Position numbers and translations under genes: made by a program. This document shows positions 54,118 through 64,000 of a stretch of 64,000 bases of DNA, piece after piece; position 1 is the stretch's first letter; each line of letters starts with the position of its first letter. Origin of the DNA: Phellopilus nigrolimitatus (taxonomy: Eukaryota > Basidiomycota > Agaricomycetes > Hymenochaetales > Hymenochaetaceae); NCBI GenBank assembly GCA_021029095.1, contig JAJOHG010000001.1, positions 1,364,001-1,428,000 on the forward strand, read 5' to 3'. The notes beneath the pieces are model-generated. The model did no database searches and was not told where the DNA came from. It worked only from the letters and a program-made list of their open reading frames with translations.

Positions 54118-56158
54118 ATGGCATCCCGGAAGATAGCCGGAACGTTGCCGCAGCCGCCTCCTAGCCTCAAGTCTGTCTCACCTTACGTCCAACGCGCCGA
54201 GGAGCTCCGGTCAAAGGACCCTGTAATGGCCTATTGGTGTACGTGTATATGCGACCGAATTCGCCTCCGTTGTGTTTACGCGACCTTTGCTGTACAGGCA
54301 CGTATTATGCTGCGCAGGTCGGTCTTGACCAGAAGTCTCATGAATCTGGGGCGCGGGATTATCTTTTGACGTTGATTACGCTCCTTGAGGACGTGAGTTC
54401 CTTTCATCTATTTCCCGAACGTTTGTCTTGCTGACAAATACTGTGGCTCCTTAGATGAAAAAGGATCTGGGTGCCAACGATGCTGTTGATAATGAAGCTG
54501 CCGGTGCTGCTTATGTGGAGAATTTTGCACTCAAGGTGTTCGCATTGGCAGACAATGAGGACCGGAGAGGCGAGGCGACGCGGTAAGAGATCGGTTATTG
54601 GTATGCTTCTGACTCCATCTGATTCCCTTTCTTAGTTCTACAGCGAAGAAGTTTCTAGCAGCTGCTAACTTTCTTGAGCTTCTCCGAGTCTTTGAAAAAT
54701 CAAATAATGCAGAAGTGGTGAGTCCTTACATCAAGCCTAGTACAACTGTCCTTGAACCTAACAAGACGCCTATAGAACAACGAAAAGGTCCGCTACGCGA
54801 AATGGAAGGCATCCGACATTGCAAAGGCTTTCCGCGAAGGCCGCAAACCTACCCCTGGATCCGCAGACAACGAAATTCCCGAGGATGTGCTAACTCCCTC
54901 CGCCATCGAGGCTTCAAGCGTACGAACAAGCGTACGAACATTTGATGATCTCTCTCCCGGTGGTAGCACGCCTCCTGCACCTTCCACAGAGACTGATATG
55001 TCCCGAACGATGCCTTCAAAGCTGAAGAATACCCCAGACGCATTTCCGGCTGAGCCGTCGAGCCCTAGTAATTGGAGCACGGTGGCGACACCTGGCTCTG
55101 AAGGCGTCGGTCCCGCATCGTCATCTGCAAAACTGGCCTTCACGAGTGCCGTGAACCGTTGGAAGGGTCAGAACGACGCGGATATGACGTCAACGAGTTC
55201 AGGGATAGGCCAATCAAATGACTTCAACGACGGAACTTTACTTCGTGGGACGGTGAACGATGTCCCCACATCTTCGATTCCAGTGGACATTCCATTAAGA
55301 AAGGTTCACTTTACGCCATCGGTCGTCGGTGGCCTATCTTCGAGGAATGGACCGTCGCCAGTCTCGCCTGATTCCGGGTACGCTGATCCGATAAATACAA
55401 CCGCCATTTCTTCCATTTCTTCTGCTGCGCAACCGTCATACGGGTTTGGTTCCTCTTCTCTGGGAAAGACTGATCCCAAGATGACGCCGTTACCGGACTC
55501 ATCGTCATCAAGCTCGTCTCGCGCAAGTCTTGAGGAATCGCCTCCTCCGAACTCTAGAGGACAGTTGCGGGACTCATCGACAGGAGGCATTGCGATAAAA
55601 CAAAGTGATTCACCTGCAGATGCTGTTGGATCTCAACGTGGTTATTCGCCAGACTCTGCTCGACTTCCCTCCCAGCCATCTGTGGCCCCACCTACTGGTT
55701 CGAGGGGACACGAGAGGCAGAGGAGGCGGTCCAGTGTTTCTAGTCAAACTTCTCCTTTTCAGATTAGTAATCCACACTTAAATCCTGCTCATCCTTCGTC
55801 GCATTTTCCGACGACTTCGAGCGTCTTATCCTCGTCTACTTATGGTCACCCTCCGCATAATCATGTCAGGCCTAATGGCTCGCCAGAACAAATCTCGGAA
55901 CCAGGTCTTCCTCCAACAGCATCCAGTCAGCCCCCTTACAAGCCGTACGGAGCAAATTACGATCTCAGCGTACCCTCTCACAAGGGCCAACACCTTGAAC
56001 CTATCCCTAGCTCTCTCCGTCCCCTGGAGCTTACGCCATTGTTAATCGCAAAAGCACAGAAACACTGTCGCTACGCGATCTCCTCATTGGAATACGAAGA
56101 CGCCGAGCAAGCTCGTAAAGAGCTGCGCGCTGCACTGGCCGTCCTCGGGGAGCGATAG
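54118..56158 (+). CDS. VTA1: VTA1, ESCRT-associated cofactor of Vps4
   Basis: Binds and activates the AAA ATPase Vps4 in multivesicular-body sorting (LIP5 in animals). The N-terminal MIT pair reads PPSLKSVSPYVQRAEELRSK, DPVMAYW, then CTYYAAQVGLDQKS, GARDYLLTLITLLEDMKKDL, AYVENFALKVFALADNEDR and AKKFLAAANFLELLRVFE. After VRYAKWKASDIAKAFREGRK there is a linker of about 350 residues rich in Ser, Pro and Thr, much longer than in yeast. The C-terminal Vps4-binding VSL domain is LLIAKAQKHCRYAISSLEYE, DAEQARKELRAALAVLG. Exon 1 ends at 54239; about five introns lie in the first 700 bp and none in the linker. Confidence 0.92.
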
Positions 56159-56817
56159 AGCACTTGTGCTGAGCAGAGCATTTCTCATATGTCTGTCCAT
56201 TTAAATTTCCCTGTCATATGCTTAGGTTGCATTGGTTTACGACTTGACTTCATTGTATAGATTTTGTTGAATTTTTTACTAGTATATGCATACTGTGTTT
56301 TGTTGGTTGCTGTGCGTAGCTCACGCGTACTGGTAGTTTTTGCTAATGTGTAGTGCAATTGACTTGCAAATTCTGACTGAGTTCTATGAACGTACGATGC
56401 ACGTCGATCAATACGCTGATCATTGCTGTGTGCGTCAGAGACTGCTAAAAAGAATATTTCGAAGCCGGAGAGATCCGAGTCGGGGGTTGTCGAAGATAAT
56501 GAATGGCATTCCGTTCTGCTCCCACTGTTCCAAACGAAATGTGTTGCGCTAACCCTTAAGCTGTGCGGCCGTATAACGATCATCAAAATATGTTGCCAGA
56601 GCAATTCAGACAAAACTGACAAGGACGGCATGCGTTGCTTCGACCGTTTATGGCAATCTGCTAATTGTGGACACGACTTGGACGAACTCAAAAGTTGCGC
56701 AGGCCAGCCTGAGGCGCGTTGTTTTCCACTCCGCTCTCGTCATCCCACGCGGTCTGCTCGCATCGTCTCACACCGTCCTATTCCCCGTCAGCATTCACTG
56801 ACTCGACAGATACGGTT
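56159..56817. other. Intergenic
   Basis: No gene seen between VTA1 and the channel gene. Short frames only. Confidence 0.5.
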
Positions 56818-59800
56818 ATGAGCATGCCCGACAGCCTCGCGCAGCACAGCCCTCTCTCAGTGCGCCACGACTATGGCTCTCGCAATCTTGCTCAACGTTG
56901 GCGAATAACGAGCGACAGTTCGACCTTTCCTTCAACTAGCACACAGACGCAAGGGTCATCTTCGAGCGCTGCAGCTGTAACATCGAACACGCTTACTAGC
57001 ACTCATAATCCGTCTTCATCTTCCTTGACGTCCACTTCACGTATGGCCAGCACAGACGGATCAGGTGTTGCTGCATCGTCTACCGGTGCTCCTGCGCCCA
57101 GCGACACGACTAACGGACATTCAGGCTCTCTATCATTTATTTCTACGACAATTACGACGTCTATACCATCTACTGTTACATCGTCATTGACTACTTTCAC
57201 GACTTTCGTACCTACTACCTTAACGACCTCTACAGGCATCCTCAATTTTGGAACTTCTCTTCCAGACTCGGGATCCATTTCTGCAGAAAGTCAGCCAGTT
57301 TGTATTGGACATGGGCTGGATGTATCCTCTGTAGGCTTAATAGCCACTGTTGTATTACCAAGTGTAGTCGGACTAATAATTTGGGTGAGCAATTCTGAAA
57401 ACGGTCAGAGTTCGCAATGAAATCTACTTATACATTGTTGTGCAACGCAAAGGTTATCTTTGCTGTACTACGTACGCGGGTCAGACAGGTGTATGGTGTT
57501 AGAGAATGGTTTCCACCGCCAAAGTGTGCCATTTCCTACTTTTTTTTGGGTGAGAAATCTAACGCGCAAATTATTTCAGTCTTCGACCTCAGCCGTTGAA
57601 AGATACGCTCTGGGCGTTCCTTTTTCCAAATGTTCCATTTGTGCCATCGCTTCCAGATAAGTCTGATATGAACAAAACGGATGCAGGCGAGGGTTTACCC
57701 TCAGATGGGCAACTCAGTCAGAGAGTACTGTGGATTTGCCTCATCGTTGTCTTGGGTTGGTCTTTCATTGGTCTCGCTGGCGCGCTGCCTCTGTATCTCG
57801 TCAATATCCCTTGCCTTGCACAATCTGTTCCTCAGGCATCTTTCGGCGGTCTTTACTCCACACTTCAGGACCTCAGTCTTCTTCGTTTGCTACAGCTCCT
57901 TGAGGACGAAAACTTTTCTACAGAAAGCAACCTTTCCTCAAGGGCAGTGGTGGACGGAAAGGACGTCTCTTCAAATATTCGGACCCGCCTCGTCATACTG
58001 ACTGTATTTGCTCTGGTGCTCGGTATGCCCCCTGCGCTGTATAAGTTCATGAAGGAGTTCACGAGACTTGTGAACTACCGGAGACATTGGCTGGAAGTGC
58101 GATGCGACGGCATAGAGATGGGTTGGTTGAGTGCCAAAAGCGCTCCGGGCTTCGTAGGATGGGGCGAAAAGCGCATCAAGGACTTTATCATTAAATCTGG
58201 ATTAACTGCTTCGTTAGACCGTAAAGGAGGTATCGGAACGAGCGGTGCCATGGCAGGGGTTGGATCGGGATACCGCGCGCGAACACAGAGTCAACAAAAC
58301 CGCGACAGAGATGAAGCGGAGCGTCCCTTGAACGATGACGAAAAGTCAACGCTACAAGTTGATATCTGCAGCCTTTTTTCCATAGGGTATGTCTTAAACT
58401 TACCTAATTAGATAAGGCTATTAAGTATATATAAGGGACTCTGGAGAGCTTTTCGCTCTTATCAGCGAACGCGATCGCATACTTGAACGCCTGGAGGTTT
58501 CGGAAGCGCAATACATAGCATCGTTCCGGCTTTCGACACCTGATGCTTCAATTGCAGAAATACCAGTGCCGCCCGTCCCAGAGGACGAAAACAGCATAAA
58601 AATGCAGATCAGTCGACCGAAAGCCCTTGCAGGCTCTACAGTAAGTATATACGGTTAAATTCCATCTTTGCTCAATGACCTCATTGTTCTCTAAGCGCGC
58701 TCGCAGACATAGAGGCCGCCAAACCGCTTCCTCCTCCTCAGCAGCGCCTACGTCGTATGTCGCACCATCGCAGTACTACAAGCTTCGAAATGTGCGCGGT
58801 ATAAGTGACGGACGCTTGCCTTCTCAGTCGGGAGACGACAGCTCTTATGGGGGTGGACCGTCGTTTGGTGATAGTGTGCGCTCTCGAATTGTAGGTAGTC
58901 GTTTTCACGAATCCAGCCGCGATGACGCCGGAGGGAATTTACCGATCGGGAGCCGCGTCGCACTAAACCAGGGAGAGTTGGGTCCCATACCTGATTATGG
59001 GCCCAATCATGGCATGGAGCCGTCTTCTGGGAACGAAGGAGACACTGAAACGTCTCCACTGACTGGGTCTGTTGATCCCGGGACATCGAGAGACGTTTCG
59101 CGAGTCGACGAAGAATTGGACTACCCTGCGCATGTTTTGCGTGGAATTCCGCTGTCGCACTCTGAAGTCAACGAGAATAGCAATCTCAAGCACACGCGTC
59201 ATGTTTCGTCGCAGCAGCCCACAGAACGAAGAGAGACGTTCCCTATGCGTTCTCGAGTCAACGGCGAGCAGAACGAGGCGCAGGTACCCCTCCACCTCCG
59301 ATTACAGCCTCAAGGCCCTTTTGTTAGACCGCTATCCGGTCTTGACCACGACGGTCTAGGTATTGTGTATTCTGACATCCGCGAGTGGCGAACGAGACTT
59401 AAGCAGATTAATAACGAGATTTCTGACGCACAAAATGACTGCTACAACGATATCGCAGACGGTGCGAGAATCAAGGGGTGGTTAATCACAGGACGAGGGT
59501 TACGATTTTTACCCGGCGTTGAGCTAATTGAAGGACGGTCGAAGGATGACATTTTATGGAGCGAATTGCAAGACAGTGGTGGATTAGAAAAGAAGGTCTC
59601 CTTTTGGTCCTTTGTCGCGATGATTACCATCCTGTTGGGGGCGGGGTGTACGTACACCCATACTTTATTTACGATAGATGACTAACTTTGCTAACATGAT
59701 CGTGCACTTCTTTACAGTGATTGCTGTTTCCGGCCTTGCCGTTGCCGTCGCTCCAAACGTTGCACATTACCTTCCATTTTTTCAGTCGTTCTTAGATGAT

Positions 59801-61346
59801 GATACATTGGGTCCGGGAATAGCGACAGCATTGGTGCCAGCAATAGTCGCCACTCTTTTCTTTGTTGGTGCAGTTGGTGCAGTTGACCGTAAGAATACGC
59901 AACTAGTTTATTCCGGCCTTTCCCTTATTCGACCTCAATACAGGTGCCTCACGCTACAGCGGCGCCATTTCCGTATCGTCTACTCGATTGACGACATTTA
60001 AGGCGACATTCTACATCTTGACTGTGGTCGGAATGATGTGGTTTACTGCAGTCGGCGCGGTGGTCTTTGCAATGGACGCGTTTGCGGTGGGCTCCGGGCG
60101 CCCAAGTACTATTGCCGACGGCTCAATTTACATGAGCGCCTTCTTCCTCGCATTGGTTGTCAACGTCGCTATAATTTCCCCAGGACTTTCGCTTCTTCAG
60201 CCGGCGGCGCTTAGAGAAGTTCTACTACAGGGACGAAGAGCCATCACTCCACGACAGCAATTTAGAGGCACATATTTTGTCTACTTTATGTCGTCCTTTA
60301 CTAACGTTATTTTCAGCACAATACCCAAGGGTATACAATCCAACATATGCCACAGCGTGCTGCGTGCTTGCTGTCATTCTTGCATCGTCATTCACGCTCA
60401 TATTTCCTCTAATCGGACCAGCCGTTGTCCTTCTACTATTCTTGACGATCGTTGGTAAGTGTTGAACTCATACGTTCTGCAAGGTCTGCAGCGCTTGCTC
60501 TGACAAGTTTACTTTATAATAAAAAGCGCACCGCTTCCTTGTCGGCTACGTGTACGGTCGCACAGATGCTCAAACTGGTGGACTACTGCAGATCTGGCTG
60601 CTGAGACGATTCGCTGTTGTCGTGACTTTCCAGCCCATCTTGCTTGGTGTGATTTTTTTGACCAGAAGACTTTTTATCGAAGGCGGGATCCTGATTGGTT
60701 TCGGTGTCGCTGCTATCATTATGATAGAAGCCTATGCATGCTGGAAAACCAGATTGCCAGGAAGAAAGTCGCTGAGCACAGTCACCTTGAATGCCCTCGA
60801 CACATTTGAAGAAAGGGCAAGTGCAAGAAACAAGGATGTCTCGGAATCCGAGGGTGCTAGTTTCGCCAGTGCACCCCGCATGCGACCACGCGGCTCCATT
60901 TCATCGGTGTTGGAGATGATGTCTCTTACGCTCGCAGTCATGCCAACGCCTCACCAAGCGCGCGAAGCTGTTCCATTAGGTGAGTCTATCTATAAGCTCG
61001 GGTTCGCAGGCCATCCACTGACTACTTCCTTTACCCAGACACAGAATCTCTTGACGACCTCATTGCCACCGAACGTGCGGCACGAACTCATCCTGACGCA
61101 CCACCACACTTACCACCTCTACCGTTTGCTGACCACGCCGAAGAAATGGCTGGGATTTTGTATGCTCCCGAACTGATTGCCCCTTCGCCTATCATTTGGC
61201 TTCCCAGCGATTCCGCGGGGATCGCACGCTCGGAAGCTTACGACCTTCAACGATACCATAACCTTAAGACTACAATAGACGTTCGATCTCACGATGATGT
61301 TTTTCTTCGACGATCATCTTCCTCTCGGAGGAGGGTTACGTCTTAG
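56818..61346 (+). CDS. CSC1/OSCA-like osmosensitive cation channel (DUF221)
   Basis: Multi-pass member of the OSCA/TMEM63/CSC1 family of mechanically gated channels; in fungi several are of unknown role. The first about 170 residues are Ser/Thr-rich (STTITTSIPSTVTSSL) and probably extracellular. Then the first helix GLIATVVLPSVVGLIIW, REWFPPPN-LRPQPLKDTLWA, and the second helix RVLWICLIVVLGWSFIGLAG. A long cytosolic loop follows (RLVNYRRHWLEVRCDGIEMG, then low complexity). The channel core starts GLGIVYSDIREWRTRLKQI and WSFVAMITILLGAVIAVSGL. It continues ATALVPAIVATLFFVGAV, TFKATFYILTVVGMMWFTAV, GSIYMSAFFLALVVNVAIIS, PTYATACCVLAVILASSFT and VGYVYGRTDAQTGGLLQIWL. The tail ends RRSSSSRRRVTS. 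Short introns throughout. The core is divergent but the order is that of the family. Confidence 0.8.
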
Positions 61347-61690
61347 ATTTTAATTTTTGATTATTGCCTTAATTTTATCTTTAAAAACGAGTCGGTTCCA
61401 TGGCCTGCATTTGTGTGACGAAGAAGCCTAATCATAGACTGTTTATTCATCAAAAGCCAATGTATCATATTCCGGTAAATTGCACAAAAGTCCTCGAGAA
61501 ATAATAAATCGTGAAGGTATTAATTATTGATGACAGAGAAACACGAAACACGAGTGGATGAAAATAAAAGTCAAGACATTCCATGCAGATACTCTAGCCC
61601 AAGGCATAAACATAAAACTACAGTTTTCCTGTGTAATCTCAATAACAAATGTACAATAAACAGCGGGACAGGACGGCACTAAATCATGAG
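61347..61690. other. Intergenic, convergent 3' flanks
   Basis: Strongly AT-rich; no gene seen. Confidence 0.6.
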
Positions 61691-64000
61691 TTACTCGGCC
61701 AGCCATTTTTCACCCTTCTTGGCGTACTTGTCGAGGAGTTGCGAGAGATCGCGTATCACGAATGTGAGGACGACGCTGGCAAAGAATTCAGATGACCGCT
61801 TCAGCTTTAGCTCAAGGGTCATCCGAAGATCGGTGGCAAGCGCGCCATATACGGGTGCTATCGGCTGTGAATTGAGCGCCATGGTATGTTCATCGAGAAG
61901 CTGGGTCAGCTGGAATAGACGTTGGAGACCTTGAACATAGAGCGTTGGGGAGTCCAGACTTGAAGAAACGTGTTAGTCCAAAAAGCAACTAAACATGAAG
62001 GAGTAACCTACTTCTTCCCGTTGGTCAACTTGTCTAACTGACGGGTAAGCTTACCACCCCAAGAGCCAACCTAAAACCGAAATCAGCGGTCCGTATTTGT
62101 TATAGTATCTAACAAGCACGCACGCCAGAGTTTTTCTTTACCACGAAGCCCTCGCCGACGCTCAGCTTCTTGCCAAAACTCGAAACAACGTTGTCGCATA
62201 CTAGCAGGAACTCCTCGAGCTTAGATATCCAAATCTCACCGTCCTTCCTGGTGATGCTACCGACACCTAGACCCATTCCACTCGCCACGCCCATAGGACC
62301 GCAGAATTCAACACTAGCATTCTGGACTTCCGCTAGCGCATCGCACAGCACCTCCACAACACGTATCTTCTCCGGTAAATTAGTAAGTTTCGCTCCTCCT
62401 TGTGACCACACTTCATAGGGCACATGCAATTTACGCGTGATGTATCCACCGGATTTCGAGGACATCGTACGGCCCAAAAGACTCATAAGATGATATGGCT
62501 TTCTCAGGGTATCGGTGGGTGGGGCAGGTGGTAGAGGCGATGTAGGAGTCGTTGGTAATTGTCCCGGAAGAACCGGAGGAGGGGGGACTAGCGTAAGGGT
62601 TAGGCTAGGGAATGAAGACGGAGGGATTCCTGTCAGACGAGCGGTCCGGGAAGGAGGCTGTGGACTTTGGCGGAAACCAGATGAAGCTTTGCGCGGGCCA
62701 GGCAACTGCTGCGCGCTAGCAAAGCTTGAATTGACATCTTGAAAGGGAGGCCGTGATCCAAACTCCGTAGGGAGACCTTGAATTGATAAATTCGACAATC
62801 GTACGGGATGTGACGATGCTCGACTACGACCCGTATTTAGACTCGAGGCTGTGTTTGGAAGGGATGTGCCTAATCTTTTGGATAGGGCACCTTCTGTCCC
62901 ATCAGCGTAACTTTCGAGTATGGTCGATGATATACTCGGCTTGTTCCTTCTTTGTGAAATAGTTCCCATCGTAGGCGTCTCATTAATCAGCGGCTGTAAA
63001 GCTTTAATACCTGTCGACTCGGACATCGAGCTCATGGCCGAGCCGCCTCTAGGTCTGGCATTCGTATAAGCAGATGGTAGACCGGCATCAGGAGGCGATG
63101 TGGCTTGCTGCGAGACGTCGATAGAAACCGGTATACCGCGTGGAGTGATGGAGGATCCGGGATCTGAGTTAGACGGTGAAGGTAAAGCTGGTAACGGCGG
63201 AGATTCGTGATTCGTTCGGTGGTTCACATGAGTGCCATTAACATGAGTTCGACGAAGGTCAGCCTCATGATCATAATGATGCTGTTGCTGAGACTTCATT
63301 GACGAGGCTGCCGCTTCTTCCTTCAGCACTTCGAGTCGGTTCCCAGAGCCTGTTCTTCTGTGACCGACGGAGTTGCCGCGGGACCGTATGGCTTCGCCTA
63401 CAGGAGGAAGAAGTCGAGGCGACGAAGGTGGACTTCCAGAGGTGCTTGTCGAAGGTTCAACGACAGTCGGCGTGGAAGGAGGTGAACTGGAAGGAGCCGG
63501 AGGTCGAGGGGGTAAATTTGACGACGATCGTAAGCGAGTTATGCCTGATGTCTGCTTTGAAGATGGTGATGTAGAAGCCCGGTTTAGCGCTGTGTTACTT
63601 AGCTGCTCGATGCTATTACGATGTAAAAGTAAAGCAGCAGAAGCACTCGTCATGGAGGGCGAACCACTAGAAGAGTCAGACTTCCGAGAGGCCTCGCGAA
63701 AGCCAGTGTCCGGCGAAAATCGGTGACTATCACCATTGGCATCGTCCGTTATTGTAGGTTGCGTGTCTTTCGAGGTCTGCGATGATGGCGAATCTGATCG
63801 AGAAGATGACTGGGACTGTGGTGGCTGGGTGCTAGTGGGTATGCTATAAATCAGACTCAAGATATTCATGCGGTCCGCGTAGGTATCATGCTGAATACTG
63901 GGCAATAAGCACACTAAACAACATATGTTGATGAAGAAATATCACGCACAATGGATTTAAGCCTTCGAACCTCTTCTTCCTGAGCAACAATACTTCTTCG
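61691..64000 (-). CDS. Ser-rich fungal protein of unknown function, 5' end outside window
   Basis: Partial: the N-terminus lies beyond 64000. The last bases encode RRSIVAQEEEVRRLKSI, a coiled-coil start, joined by an intron (GTGCGT donor) to IQHDTYADRMNILSLIYSIP. A Ser/Pro/Thr-rich segment of about 400 residues follows with many SP and RxxS sites (GNSVGHRRTGSGNR, PRKASSGFRQSP). The C-terminal 200 residues are folded-looking: GGYITRKLHVPYEVWSQGGA, IRVVEVLCDALAEVQNASVE, ISKLEEFLLVCDNVVSSFGK, VGSWGGKLTRQLDKLTNGKN, SPTLYVQGLQRLFQLTQLLD and SSEFFASVVLTFVIRDLSQL. Several introns lie near the 3' end. I do not recognise the family; the well-formed C-terminal domain suggests a conserved fungal protein. 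Confidence 0.75.

Overview
The window is nuclear DNA of a filamentous basidiomycete, most likely an Agaricomycete. Genes are closely packed on both strands, most carry several introns of about 50-70 nt with GT..AG ends, and the protein families are typical of that group: a BTB-domain protein, a PXA-domain protein, a CSC1/OSCA-like channel and a secreted GH3 enzyme. I see no virus, transposon, CRISPR array or rRNA. Gene models below come from reading frames, splice signals and known family architecture. Exon joins I traced base by base are given; the rest are outer CDS limits.

Layout. 0-7.5 kb: a rhodanese-like protein, a possible small mitochondrial protein, a CTR copper transporter, a BIM1-like (X325) copper-binding GPI protein, a BTB protein and frataxin, so several metal and sulfur genes lie together. 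7.8-17.5 kb: nuclear and RNA genes (unknown protein, WDR70-like WD40 protein, BET double-bromodomain protein, RBM26/27-Rmn1-like protein). 17.8-24 kb: FANCM/Mph1 helicase head-to-head with a G-patch plus C2H2 protein. 24-28.8 kb: a GC-rich bZIP gene with wide flanks. 28.8-36 kb: PXA protein, single-pass membrane protein, 6-phosphogluconolactonase and branched-chain aminotransferase.

36-61 kb is rich in endomembrane genes: RAB7/Ypt7 head-to-head with ATG16, OSH3-type oxysterol-binding protein head-to-head with SLY1, then VTA1 and a CSC1-like channel. A Pub1/TIA1-like protein, prohibitin 1 and a GH3 beta-glucosidase lie among them. A Ser-rich protein of unknown function runs off the right edge.

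Points of most interest: the adjacent CTR and BIM1-like genes; an OSBP-related protein whose signature motif has lost a PI4P-contacting histidine; a GC-AG intron in the RBM26/27 homologue; an in-frame, stop-free 54-nt intron inside helicase motif VI of FANCM; a tryptophan-repeat tail on the G-patch protein; and single-base frame breaks in four otherwise intact genes, which point to assembly errors or recent decay.
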